NCBI RefSeq assembly: GCF_015670795.1
Contig: NZ_JADPCJ010000009.1
Location: forward strand, 1 to 64,000
From: Collinsella aerofaciens
GTDB taxonomy: Bacteria > Actinomycetota > Coriobacteriia > Coriobacteriales > Coriobacteriaceae
DNA length: 64,000 nt
Direction: 5' to 3'
Below, piece by piece: positions 25,513-34,159 of this stretch. Position 1 is the first letter of the stretch. Every line of letters starts with the position of its first letter. Both the position numbers and the translations under genes were made by a program. Below the pieces are notes generated by a model. The model searched no databases, was not told the DNA's origin, and worked only from the letters and a program-made list of their open reading frames with translations.

Positions 25513-27265
25513 GGTCTAGGTATCCTCTCACGTCTGCTTCGTAGTCCTCAATAATCTGCGGCCCTGCCGCGCTAAATTCAATTACGGTGTCGCCCACCAG
25601 GTCAAAGAGCGTCTCGTTGATGGTATCGACGAGCATGTTCTCGCTCTGCCCCGATTGCACTACCGCCGAGTCCGCCTGTACTGCGTTGTGCTCGAGCAGC
25701 GCGCGGAGATAGGCGTCTGCGGCGGGCGCGAGTTCGTTCGTGGCGTCAGCGGGCACTGCGGCTGCGAACGCTGACGTTGGCGCGAGAAGCGGTGCCACGA
25801 CACCAAACTGTTCGGTGGATATGGTCGGCTCGTCGGTCAAGTCCTGCCGAATGGGTGCCACGACCGCCTCGACAATCGCGTCGGCTACGGGCCCGGCTTC
25901 CGGTTGCCCTGAGTCCGCTGCCTCGGCTTCTGCGGACGCGCCGTCCTCGCGTTCCTCGTCGATCAAAAGCGCTTCGCGCGTTTGCGCAGCGGCGCTCCGA
26001 ATGTGCCCCAGCTGACTCAGATCGATATCGATCTTGACGGGCTGGTGTGCGGCGTCCCACGAAAGCCATGCCACAATCTCGTCATCGATAATCTTGGCCA
26101 GATATTTGGGGACCTTTTCTTCCTTAAGGGGATGGGCGGGGTCCAGCGCCAGGCGCAGGCGTTGGTCGCAGGCGCGCATCATTTCACCGAGCTTGCTGCT
26201 CTTTTGCCTACTACCGTGGATACGCATGCATTCCCAAAAGCCGTTTTGGCAACGGTAGATATGGATGGGATCCAGGCGGTATTCGCAGTCCTCGTGGCGC
26301 TCGGGCGCAAAGAATACGGCCGAGGCAAACATGGTGTAGGGCATGGCCGTCTCCTCCCCAAATAAGCTCGCCACGATGCCGGTCTTTCGGTGCGTGTCAT
26401 AGTAGCGCGCCATACGGACATACACGGCGCACGCCACGTGGCGCAGATCGCGGTGGTGGCTGCGGTCGAGCCGCGAGTTACTTAGGTTGTACGTGGAGAG
26501 GGCGTTGATGGCGGCCATGAGTCGCTCCTCGCGCACCTCATCGGGCGGAAGGGGGAGCGTGGGTTCGGAGGTTTTGCGACGCTTGGGGGTCTGGCCGGAC
26601 GGTGCCGGTGCTGGTACAAGGTCTCGTGCCGCGCGTCGCAGCTCGATAAGGGCATTATCGAACATGACGGTTTTAGAGTCACGAAGCAGCTTGGGGTCGA
26701 GCTCATGGAACACGGCATAGTCCTGCAGCCACACGCGTGCGAACCGGTCGATGCCGGGTTCAAAGGCGCGATAGACATCCCAAAAAGCCTTGATCTTGTT
26801 AAAACCATCGAGCGGGTCATCTACGCCAATGCCGCAAATCAGCTCATAGAGATACAGAAAGGCAAAGGACGTAGACGTTTCCTCGACGGTTCCGCGGCGC
26901 ACTTGGGCACGCCAGGTAAAGTAGCCGCGCAACTGCCGGTCGCTCATGGCGTTGTAGGTGGGAAAGTACGACTTAAAGGTGCCGTTGTAGGGGCAGTCGT
27001 CCTCAAAGTCGGCCATCAGCAGGCCTTGGCGGTAGAAAAGCTCGGCTTCCGAAAGCCAACGGCCCGCGCCGCCCTTGGGGTCTTCTTGCCAACGCGATAT
27101 CTCACGCATCTTGCGGTACTGGTCGGGGAGGAAGTTCTGCATCTGTCGGCCGGTTTTGAGAATCGGCTCGTCTGCGTAGATTTCGTTTGAGAAGCGGGCG
27201 GACTGATGGGTCCGGGCCTCGGCCATAATGCGCTCGATGAGCATCTTGATGTCCTGGTCGGCCAC
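25505..27265 (-). CDS. TerB-N / TerB-C domain protein
   Basis: 586 aa, GTG start with AGGAGAGGAG upstream. TerB-N is clear at about residues 75-160: FYRQGLLMADFEDDCPY, YFPTYNAMSDRQLRGYFTW and SFAFLYLYELICGIG. A Pro/Glu-rich linker (about 215-245) and a second Glu/Ala-rich linker near 440-480 separate it from TerB-C at the end (INETLFDLVGDTVIE, IIEDYEADV). Ter-domain proteins are linked to stress and phage response; partners with Lhr helicases and BrxD-like ATPases have been predicted to form a DNA-processing complex. No BREX methylase or PglZ is seen here, so this is the stand-alone three-gene form. Confidence 0.85.
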   Translation of the reverse strand: MADQDIKMLIERIMAEARTHQSARFSNEIYADEPILKTGRQMQNFLPDQYRKMREISRWQEDPKGGAGRWLSEAELFYRQGLLMADFEDDCPYNGTFKSYFPTYNAMSDRQLRGYFTWRAQVRRGTVEETSTSFAFLYLYELICGIGVDDPLDGFNKIKAFWDVYRAFEPGIDRFARVWLQDYAVFHELDPKLLRDSKTVMFDNALIELRRAARDLVPAPAPSGQTPKRRKTSEPTLPLPPDEVREERLMAAINALSTYNLSNSRLDRSHHRDLRHVACAVYVRMARYYDTHRKTGIVASLFGEETAMPYTMFASAVFFAPERHEDCEYRLDPIHIYRCQNGFWECMRIHGSRQKSSKLGEMMRACDQRLRLALDPAHPLKEEKVPKYLAKIIDDEIVAWLSWDAAHQPVKIDIDLSQLGHIRSAAAQTREALLIDEEREDGASAEAEAADSGQPEAGPVADAIVEAVVAPIRQDLTDEPTISTEQFGVVAPLLAPTSAFAAAVPADATNELAPAADAYLRALLEHNAVQADSAVVQSGQSENMLVDTINETLFDLVGDTVIEFSAAGPQIIEDYEADVRGYLDHE

Positions 27266-27353
27266 CGCTTCTCCTCTCCTAACGCAGCTTCGGTGACCTC
27301 ATATCATAGCACAGCATCAAACAGGTGTTCGAGATACTGCTGCGTAGATAGAT

Positions 27354-28070
27354 TTAGAACAGGAGGGCGTAGATGACGGCGATGACGACGGAGGGGAGCA
27401 TATTGGCCGTGCGGAAGGTCTGAGGACGGATGAGGTTGACGCCGACGCAGAAGATGAGCATGGAGCCTACGAGCGAAAGGCTGTCGAGGGCTGCCGTAGT
27501 CATGATGGGGGAGAGTGCGCCGGCAAACAGCGTGATCGTCCCCTGGAACACGGCGACGGGCAGGGCGGAGAAAATGCAGCCGCGGCCAAGCGACGCCGTC
27601 ATGGTGCAGACGATGATGCAGTCCAATGCGCCTTTCAGGGCAAGCGTTGACCAGTCACCGAGCAGACCGTCCTGGATCGATCCCACAATGGCCATGGCGC
27701 CGATACACACGGTGAGTGAAGTCGAGACAAAAGCGTTGGTGAACTCGTTATCGCCCTCGCTGCCGGTTTTGCGCTTGAGCCATTCGCCAAGGTTCTCGAT
27801 GGCGGCCTCCAAGTTGATGGCCTCGCCGATGAGCGAGCCGAGGGCGAACGAGACGATGAGCATGGTGGTGCCGGTGGTCGCTAGCGCCTTCCCATCGATA
27901 AGGAGCATCTTTTGCATGGTGCCGCCAAGGCCGATAAACAGGACGCACAGCCCCGATGCTTTCATGAGCGTGTCTTGGATGCGCGGTGTAATGAAGCGGC
28001 CGCCCGCTAATCCCAAAAGACCGCCCGCAACTAAAAGCACAACGTTGATGATTGTTCCCAAGCCCGGCAT
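27354..28070 (-). CDS. DUF554 integral membrane protein (YdfK-like)
   Basis: 238 aa with about seven hydrophobic segments. The family signature is visible at the N-terminus (GLGTIINVVLLVAGGLLGLAGG) and in FALGSLIGEAINLE and GAMAIVGSIQDGLLGD. Function is unknown; it is a putative transporter. An upstream frame exists, but AGGAGGGCTC precedes the ATG at 28070. It lies between the TerB gene and the surface-protein operon on the same strand, with gaps of about 90 and 120 bases. Confidence 0.85.
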   Translation of the reverse strand: MPGLGTIINVVLLVAGGLLGLAGGRFITPRIQDTLMKASGLCVLFIGLGGTMQKMLLIDGKALATTGTTMLIVSFALGSLIGEAINLEAAIENLGEWLKRKTGSEGDNEFTNAFVSTSLTVCIGAMAIVGSIQDGLLGDWSTLALKGALDCIIVCTMTASLGRGCIFSALPVAVFQGTITLFAGALSPIMTTAALDSLSLVGSMLIFCVGVNLIRPQTFRTANMLPSVVIAVIYALLF

Positions 28071-28188
28071 GAGCCCTCCTGTATTGATGCCAACGTGGCA
28101 ATCGTAGCAGAACGAAATGCGAGGTACATCGCGACTCATCTAATACGTTATATAAGTGGTATTAGGAATGATGCGCGGCATTTAAGCC

Positions 28189-29619
28189 TCAGGTGGTTGT
28201 CGGGACATAGGGATAGTATTCAAAGCGCAGTGTCATAAGCCGCTGTGGGGATTCAATAGCCGCGGCGATGATATTGGCATCGCGGGCACGATCAAACCCT
28301 TCGAGCTCGATCTGGTACGAGACGTCTTGCATAATGTCCAGACGTCGCCAGGCTAGAAGTGTGTCGCCATCGAATTCCAGGGTCTTGCTTCCGTTTGCGG
28401 CAACGGCGTATAGACGCAGCTTGGCGGTGGTTGCAGGGTCGACAACTGTGACCTTTTTAATTTCGTTTCGAGTATTCTTGGCGCCCAACAAGGTGAGCAG
28501 TGTTGGGGCCACGACCTCGCCCGATGGCAAAAAGACGACTTCGATGGATTCAGGAAATGCGATGATAGCCGACTTGCGGACGGGCTGATTGGCGGCGGCA
28601 ACTTCGATGTTCGCAGCGTCGATGACCTCCGTGTGGTCGAGCGCGGCAAGCACGCAGCAGTTACCTTCATCGATCTCTTGAGGATCAGCAAGCCCCAGAC
28701 TGTCCGCGAGCTCGGGATTGTTTGGATCGGCAGCGGGCTCATTCGGCGCTTCGAAAGAAGCTGGGACGCTGTTTGTCGGCGACGGCGTGTCGCCCGCACC
28801 TGCTTCTTTGTCCGCGCTCTCTTCTTGTATGGTTGCGTTGATGGGTTCGTCGTTTGGGGGGAGCGTCTTGGCGTCAAACGCGGAGGGGAGAATTCCGATG
28901 GCTCCGGATCCGTTCCACTCCATTTCGAGAAGCGCCGGGTCGGCAAGAATGCGTTGCCTGCTTTGCGCGTGGGCATCGATTTCAATAGGGCCTGCCTCTA
29001 TCCCTCGTGTAAGGCTGAGTGATCCGGCTGGCTTCTCGAAATGAGCGTCTGTGTCTTTGGTGCTGACGGCGTAGAACAGCAGGGACGCTTCTCCCGCCGC
29101 GATAACATCGGTACCGGCTTTGGTCAGCCGCAACGATGCCGTGAATGAGAGGGTGGGCTGCGCATCGTCTGCATTCGCGGCGGCGCAGCCCAGACATATA
29201 CCGCCTCCTTTCTCGAAAAACGCACCGTCGAAGGCGACCTTCGCTCCGTTCGCCGAGTCATCGACCGAAGCGATGTCGATGCGCAGCTCTAAATTGCATG
29301 GATCGCCATCTGCATCGAGCACAACCGAGCGCCACGTGCAGACGGCGCACCCCGCCTGGGAGCCGTTTGCCTTGTTCGAACGCTTGATATCCACGACTAT
29401 CGAGCCGTCCGTATTACGACGAAGGCATCCCGAGGTTGAGATCACGGCCTGTGCGATCGAAAAACGCTCGCACGCAATGGCGCTCGACGGATTTGGTGCG
29501 GAACTTAGGGCTACTGGTAAGGAGTCTGCCATGACGGGAGTCGCCCAAGCGGCGACAGGCGTTCCGGTTGCGAGCGCGCCGCAGAGTGCGACGACGGGCA
29601 AAAGGTTCTTCGATGCCAT
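28189..29619 (-). CDS. Secreted cysteine-rich protein, function unknown
   Basis: 476 aa, not a recognised family. Residues 1-31 form a signal peptide (LLPVVALCGALATGTPVAAWA). The mature part contains about eight cysteines, often paired (CAVC, CLGC, GNCC), and a Pro/Glu/Ser-rich linker near 265-310 followed by a compact C-terminal domain. No sorting motif or C-terminal membrane helix is seen, so the protein is probably secreted or held by other surface proteins. AAGGAG precedes the ATG. It is the last gene of the five-gene minus-strand surface operon. Confidence 0.6.
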   Translation of the reverse strand: MASKNLLPVVALCGALATGTPVAAWATPVMADSLPVALSSAPNPSSAIACERFSIAQAVISTSGCLRRNTDGSIVVDIKRSNKANGSQAGCAVCTWRSVVLDADGDPCNLELRIDIASVDDSANGAKVAFDGAFFEKGGGICLGCAAANADDAQPTLSFTASLRLTKAGTDVIAAGEASLLFYAVSTKDTDAHFEKPAGSLSLTRGIEAGPIEIDAHAQSRQRILADPALLEMEWNGSGAIGILPSAFDAKTLPPNDEPINATIQEESADKEAGAGDTPSPTNSVPASFEAPNEPAADPNNPELADSLGLADPQEIDEGNCCVLAALDHTEVIDAANIEVAAANQPVRKSAIIAFPESIEVVFLPSGEVVAPTLLTLLGAKNTRNEIKKVTVVDPATTAKLRLYAVAANGSKTLEFDGDTLLAWRRLDIMQDVSYQIELEGFDRARDANIIAAAIESPQRLMTLRFEYYPYVPTTT

Positions 29620-29637
29620 GGGGTCTCCTTAGCTAAT

Positions 29638-29919
29638 TTAGTGCGGCCTGTCCGTGTTTTGTTTCTGGCTGCGTTTGATGTGCAGACCGAGGCCGGCGGT
29701 TCCCGCGCCTGCTGCTGTGGCGCCTGCTGCCAAGAGCCATCGTCTGTCGCCTGTCTGCGCCAACGGTTCCTCGCGGTCGCCGCGGTCGAGCTCCGAGAGG
29801 TCGACCGTCACTTGCGTGGCGGCCTGCGCCTGTTCTTGCTGGGCAAAGGCCATGGCTGGCCCAAACGCTAGGATGCTGACGGCGGCGGCCAGGGCGACGG
29901 CCTTATGCCGTGTGCGCAC
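29638..29919 (-). CDS. Short LAQTG cell-wall-anchored protein
   Basis: About 93 aa from a GTG at 29919 (a TTG at 29949 gives 103 aa). A signal peptide (AVALAAAVSILAFGPAMAFA) is followed by only some 25 residues, then the sortase motif LAQTGD, a hydrophobic stretch (LLAAGATAAGAGTAGLGL) and a basic tail (KRSQK). It would be a tiny wall-linked peptide after sortase cleavage, possibly a stem or cap for the neighbouring secreted proteins. The start overlaps the end of the preceding gene by 17 bases, so translation is probably coupled. Confidence 0.65.
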   Translation of the reverse strand: MRTRHKAVALAAAVSILAFGPAMAFAQQEQAQAATQVTVDLSELDRGDREEPLAQTGDRRWLLAAGATAAGAGTAGLGLHIKRSQKQNTDRPH

Positions 29920-30502
29920 CGGGCTCGACCGTCCAGGTGATCGTCGCAACCTGATCGCCTTCGCCGGTTACGCGGAAGATGTCGCGCGTGACGCGGGCGA
30001 CGTTTCCGCTTGTCTTGAGCTTGATTTTGTCCGTGCCGCCGGCAATGCCCTGGTAGCCCATGTCGAAGGCTGCATTCTTGGAAAGATCGAGGCCCGTCCC
30101 TTGCGCGGCGGCGCTGGCGTTCTGGAGCGCGCCGTCGGGGCCGACCTTAAAGTCGATGGAGTTCTGCGCGGTTCCGGCCTTGGCGTCGGCAGCAATGGTC
30201 CAGGTGTTCATGGCGTCGATCTTCATGTTGGTGACATGGATGCCGTAGGCCGAATGATTGTCGATGGTGGTCGCGTCTTCTGAGGGGCCCTGAAGCGTGC
30301 CGTCGGCCTTGGCGACGAAGGGAATAACCGTCGGAACTTTGAACTCAACGTTGTCGATCTCGGTCCTGACCATTACCTTCGTGGTTCCAACGCGCCCGGC
30401 TGCCATAGCTGGCGTCGGGGCGGCGCCCATTGCGAGCGCGAGCGCGAGCCCTGTGCCCACGACGAGCGCTCTGACTCCGTTCATGTTCCTGGTGATGTCC
30501 AT
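29903..30502 (-). CDS. Secreted surface protein, probable structural subunit
   Basis: 199 aa. Signal peptide at residues 1-35 (ALVVGTGLALALAMGAAPTPAMA). The mature part is rich in beta-forming sequence (KVMVRTEIDNVEFKVPTVIPF, YGIHVTNMKID, ATITWTVEP), has no cysteine and no anchor. It looks like a small secreted beta-sandwich, as in fibre subunits or in TasA/camelysin-like proteins, but no family is certain. GAAAGGAACG precedes the ATG. It lies between a membrane-anchored partner and the LAQTG protein. Confidence 0.6.
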   Translation of the reverse strand: MDITRNMNGVRALVVGTGLALALAMGAAPTPAMAAGRVGTTKVMVRTEIDNVEFKVPTVIPFVAKADGTLQGPSEDATTIDNHSAYGIHVTNMKIDAMNTWTIAADAKAGTAQNSIDFKVGPDGALQNASAAAQGTGLDLSKNAAFDMGYQGIAGGTDKIKLKTSGNVARVTRDIFRVTGEGDQVATITWTVEPGAHTA

Positions 30503-30591
30503 GGTCGTTCCTTTCTATTCGCCGCGGGCCGTCCCCGCGATGATTGGACGAATGCTGGTGAATTACATGCGGTGCCGTGTCGGCCGGAAGG

Positions 30592-31101
30592 CTAGTTCTC
30601 GGTTTGCTCAACCCGTACCTTGACACGTGTCGGATTGCCGTGGCTGTCGAGGGTCTTTGCATTGAGTGCCTGGATCTCGATGTACGCCTCGCCTTCTTTG
30701 ATGTCGCCGGCGGGGCACGTCTCGATTGTCTTGCCGGTCTCGACCACACCGGATTCGTACATGGTCTCGTCGTTTTGGATGACGCGGAATCGCTGGGGAA
30801 ATTTATTGTCTTGGACGTTTTGCACGTTGACGCGCAGTTTGCCGTCCTCCTGCAGCTGAGCGACCGGCGCGACCGAAATCGTCATCATGTTGTCGCGGAC
30901 GATGGCGTCGAGCTCATCTTGGATTTCCTGGCGCGTTTTGCCCTCGGCCGTCGTAACCGAAGCGCCCGCCTCGGGTACGGGCTGCGACTGCCAAACGTAT
31001 AGTCCTACGGCGACAAGGGCACAGACGATGGCCAAGCAGGCAACGATGAGCTTCTTGCGACGACCCAGGCCTGCAAAGTGGGGTGGCTTCTTCGCGCTCA
31101 T
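30592..31101 (-). CDS. Membrane-anchored surface accessory protein
   Basis: 169 aa. A basic N-terminus and one membrane helix (about residues 18-38, LIVACLAIVCALVAVGLYVW) lead to an exported domain. That domain has DNKFPQRFRVIQNDETMYESG followed by KTIETCPAGDIKEGEAYIEI, a pattern seen in small extracellular domains of Firmicutes and Actinobacteria fibre loci. The ATG at 31101 overlaps the stop of the 98-aa gene (ATGA), so they are coupled. The upstream frame to 31419 is an artefact of GC-rich sequence. Confidence 0.6.
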   Translation of the reverse strand: MSAKKPPHFAGLGRRKKLIVACLAIVCALVAVGLYVWQSQPVPEAGASVTTAEGKTRQEIQDELDAIVRDNMMTISVAPVAQLQEDGKLRVNVQNVQDNKFPQRFRVIQNDETMYESGVVETGKTIETCPAGDIKEGEAYIEIQALNAKTLDSHGNPTRVKVRVEQTEN

Positions 31102-31394
31102 GCGGCATCCTTGGCGGTATAGACGCGCGCAAAGGTGGACGGGTCCGCTCCAAAGAGCATGTGAAGCATCAGACGGCGCGAGTAGACGAGCTCGTCGAAG
31201 TCGGGAGGGAGCTCGATGTCGTGGATATGCGCGATGTGGTGGGCGAGCGCCGAGAACGACTCGGGGTCGCAGATCACATCGGTGGTAACGTGGTAGACCG
31301 TCGTATCGGGGAATGCCTCTTCGTCGAAAGGCAGGAGATGGGGATCGTCGTCGACTTCGATGGCGATGCCGTACTGGGGCCAGTAATATGCCAT
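31098..31394 (-). CDS. Hypothetical 98-aa protein
   Basis: Not recognised. The product is acidic, without signal peptide or membrane helix, and has a His-rich centre (LAHHIAHIHDIELPP). It is the first gene of the surface-protein operon and is joined to the next gene by a 4-base overlap. GGGAGGTTCCC precedes the ATG. A cytoplasmic role in making or controlling the surface structure is possible but not shown. Confidence 0.6.
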   Translation of the reverse strand: MAYYWPQYGIAIEVDDDPHLLPFDEEAFPDTTVYHVTTDVICDPESFSALAHHIAHIHDIELPPDFDELVYSRRLMLHMLFGADPSTFARVYTAKDAA

Positions 31395-31739
31395 GGGAAC
31401 CTCCCTGCTTCTGGGCCAAAACTTCTATCGGTTTTGGCTGTCGACGCCGACCTTATCAGCCGCTACTTGACCAATTTCTGACCAAATGCTTGACGGATTG
31501 GCGTCTCCGCAGGTAAAAGGCGGCAAAAAATACTCCAACTTTTTTCGAGCGACAATCGCGCGGTCGGCGACGGCGGGGCCATATGTGTCAAAAGCATCGT
31601 CTGCCGAGGAAATCAAGCCGCTCGCCGAATTGCACGAACGTAAAAAACGCCAATTATGGAGACGGTCTCGAACACGTCGACGAAACGATGCGGTAACATC
31701 TCCCTGCAAACACTGTAGTTAGCTAAAGGGGGAGTTCGC
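31395..31739. other. Divergent intergenic region with 11-base direct repeats
   Basis: No gene is seen between the divergent surface operon and the lactate dehydrogenase operon. TGACCAA occurs at 31468-31474 and 31479-31485, and TGACGG at 31491-31496, so the starts are 11-12 bases apart, which puts them on one face of the helix and fits an activator site. Small AT-rich stretches near 31530-31550 may hold a promoter. Confidence 0.5.
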
Positions 31740-33341
31740 GTGTCTGCAACCATCAAACCCTTCACCGACGAGTTCGAAGAGTATGGCCGCGATGAATCTC
31801 GCGCATCGGGCGAGGCCTCGAGCATCTCGTTTCCGACAACGGAAAACGAGGTCCGTGCCATTTTGGAAAAGCTCCATGCCGAGCGTGTTCCGGTAACGGT
31901 TCAGGGCGCCCGAACCGGCCTTGCCGCCGGCGCCGTGCCCCACGGCGGGCATATCCTCAATACTTCCCGTATGAATCGCTATTTGGGCCTTCGCCGCGAT
32001 GAACAAGGCCAATTTCTGCTGCGCGTGGAGCCGGGCGTTGTGCTCTCGGAGCTGCGCAAGCAGCTGAGCAAGAAGGTGCTGCCGACCGCTGGTTGGGACC
32101 AGGCATCGCTTGAGGCCTACGAGGAGTTCCAAGAGGCTCCCGAGCAGTTTTTTCCCACCGATCCCACCGAGGCGTCTGCCTGTCTGGGCGGCATGGCGGC
32201 ATGTAACGCCTCCGGTGCCCGCAGCTACGCCTACGGCCCCATGCGCCCACATATCACGGGACTCCACGTCGTGCTGGCTGATGGCGATTTGCTTGAGCTT
32301 CGGCGCGGCGAGGCTTTTGCCCAGGGCCGCCACCTGTCGCTCGTGACGGCAGCGGGCCGTACACTCGAGCTCGATCTTCCCGGCTATACCATGCCCAAGA
32401 CAAAAAATGCTTCGGGCTATTTCGTTGCTGACGATATGGATGCCATCGATCTGTTTATCGGTGCGTGTGGCACAATCGGCGTTATCACCGAGCTCGAGAT
32501 TGCCCTGCAGGTGGCACCCGCGGTCGTTTGGGGCGTGAGCTGCTTCTTCGACAGCGAAGACAAGGCCGTGTCCTTCACCGATTCTGTGCGTCCCGTCCTG
32601 TCCCATGCGGCTGCCATCGAGTACTTCGATGCTGGCGCCCTGGATATTCTACGTCGCCAGCGCGAGCAGTCGACGGCGTTTGCCTCGCTGCCTGCGCTCG
32701 ACAAAGACGCCAAGGTCTGTGTCTACGTGGAGCTCGACTGCGACGACGAAGCCCAGGCGATTGAGGAGCTGTATCACTTGGGGTGGGTACTGGAGCTTGC
32801 GGGCGGCAGTGACGATGCGACATGGGTCGCGCGCGCCGAGGTCGATCGCGAGTGTCAGCGATTCTTCCGCCATGCGGTGCCCGAGAGCGTCAACATGCTC
32901 ATCGACGAGCGCCGCCGCATGGATCCCACCATCACCAAACTGGGTTCGGACATGTCGGTGCCCAACGCGCACTTGGCCGATGTTATCGCCCTCTATCGCC
33001 GCACGCTGGCGGAAAGTGGGCTTGAATCTGCCGCCTGGGGGCATATCGGTAACAACCATCTGCATGTGAACATTCTGCCGCGCGATGCACAGGATTATCG
33101 CCGCGGCGGAGAACTCTTTGCCCAGTGGGCTTCCGAGGTCACGGCCATGGGCGGTGCCGTCTCCGCAGAACACGGCGTCGGCAAGATCAAGGCGGGCTTC
33201 TTGGAGACGATGTACGGTCACGAGGCCATGGTCGAGTCGGCGCGGCTCAAGCTCCAGCTCGATCCTGCCGGGCAGCTGGGTCGCGGTAACCTGTTTTCGG
33301 AGAAGCTCTTGGATGAGCTCGTCCAGAAAGGGGGCGCGTGA
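31740..33341 (+). CDS. FAD-linked lactate/glycolate dehydrogenase-type oxidase (LctD-like)
   Basis: 533 aa, GTG start with AAAGGGGGAG upstream. The N-terminal FAD-binding domain of the GlcD/VAO type has VTVQGARTGLAAGAVPHGG and CLGGMAACNASGARSYAYG; the C-terminal substrate domain has GHIGNNHLHVNILP and AEHGVGKIK. It is followed at once by EtfB and by a ferredoxin-fused EtfA. The same three components form the electron-bifurcating lactate dehydrogenase LctBCD of Acetobacterium woodii. Oxidation of lactate to pyruvate with NAD reduction is thus likely, though other 2-hydroxy acids are possible. Confidence 0.82.
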   Translation: MSATIKPFTDEFEEYGRDESRASGEASSISFPTTENEVRAILEKLHAERVPVTVQGARTGLAAGAVPHGGHILNTSRMNRYLGLRRDEQGQFLLRVEPGVVLSELRKQLSKKVLPTAGWDQASLEAYEEFQEAPEQFFPTDPTEASACLGGMAACNASGARSYAYGPMRPHITGLHVVLADGDLLELRRGEAFAQGRHLSLVTAAGRTLELDLPGYTMPKTKNASGYFVADDMDAIDLFIGACGTIGVITELEIALQVAPAVVWGVSCFFDSEDKAVSFTDSVRPVLSHAAAIEYFDAGALDILRRQREQSTAFASLPALDKDAKVCVYVELDCDDEAQAIEELYHLGWVLELAGGSDDATWVARAEVDRECQRFFRHAVPESVNMLIDERRRMDPTITKLGSDMSVPNAHLADVIALYRRTLAESGLESAAWGHIGNNHLHVNILPRDAQDYRRGGELFAQWASEVTAMGGAVSAEHGVGKIKAGFLETMYGHEAMVESARLKLQLDPAGQLGRGNLFSEKLLDELVQKGGA

Positions 33342-33343
33342 AG

Positions 33344-34159
33344 ATGAGCGATTTCCATATGGTGGTGTGCGTCAAGGCCGTGCCGGGCAGCACCGAGGTC
33401 AAGATGGACCCCAAGACCAATACCATCGTGCGCGATGGCAAGCAGGCGGTCATTAATCCCTTTGATGCGAGCGCTTTGGAATGCGCGCTGGCGCTGAAGG
33501 ACGACTTTATCGGCTTTGGCATGGACGTGCGCGTGACGGTGGTGTCGATGGGCATCCCCGCGACCGAATCGCTGCTGCGCGACTGCATCGCTCGAGGCGC
33601 CGACGACGCGCTGCTGCTGACCGACCGAGCCTTTGCGGGCGCCGATACCCTGGCAACCACCTATGCCCTCAAGTGCGGCATCGAAGCGCTCGACGAGGAC
33701 TTCGACCTGCTCATCTGCGGCAAGATGGCGGTGGATGGCGATACGGCCCAGATTGGCCCCGAGCTTGCCGGCGCCTTTGAGATTCCCTGCGTGACCGATG
33801 TGAGCTGCGTGCAGAGCGCAGGTTTTACGACGTGCGGTGCGCTTTCGCTCGTTCACGGTTGCGATGCCGGCGAGGAGACGGTCTATCTTGAGATGCCGTG
33901 CGCGATGACGACTGCCAAGGAGATTGGCCAGTTGCGTATGCCGAGTATTGCCGGTATTCGCGCGGCGGAGGAGGCGGACGTGCGCGTGGTCAGTGCCGCC
34001 GACGTGAACGCCGACCCCGCGCGTTGCGGTCTTGCCGGGTCGCCGACACAGGTCGTGCGCTCGTTTGTGCCCGACCGTGACCAAACGTGCGAGGCCGTTG
34101 AGGGGACGGCGTCCGAGCAGGCGGCAAAGCTTGCCAAGATTATCGAGGGGATGGCATAG
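33344..34159 (+). CDS. etfB: Electron transfer flavoprotein beta subunit (EtfB)
   Basis: 271 aa. Family signs are VCVKAVPGSTEVKMD at the start, NPFDASALECALAL, GMPAT-like SMGIPATESLLRDCIARGADDALLLTD, LLICGKMAVDGDTAQIGPELAG. EtfB binds FAD/AMP and carries electrons between the dehydrogenase and EtfA. AAAGGGGG lies 9 bases before the ATG at 33344; a GTG at 33338 is too close to it. It follows the dehydrogenase by 2 bases and precedes EtfA with no gap. In bifurcating complexes this subunit holds the bifurcating FAD. Confidence 0.88.
   Translation: MSDFHMVVCVKAVPGSTEVKMDPKTNTIVRDGKQAVINPFDASALECALALKDDFIGFGMDVRVTVVSMGIPATESLLRDCIARGADDALLLTDRAFAGADTLATTYALKCGIEALDEDFDLLICGKMAVDGDTAQIGPELAGAFEIPCVTDVSCVQSAGFTTCGALSLVHGCDAGEETVYLEMPCAMTTAKEIGQLRMPSIAGIRAAEEADVRVVSAADVNADPARCGLAGSPTQVVRSFVPDRDQTCEAVEGTASEQAAKLAKIIEGMA

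Noticed and set aside
21647..27265. Complete BREX system
   Set aside because: PglZ, a methyltransferase, BrxC/PglY and PglW are absent; only the BrxD-like and BrxHI-like parts occur.
5754..28167. Shared TATTAGGAATGAT near 5754 and 28160
   Set aside because: A single 13-base match without symmetry or matching context may be chance.
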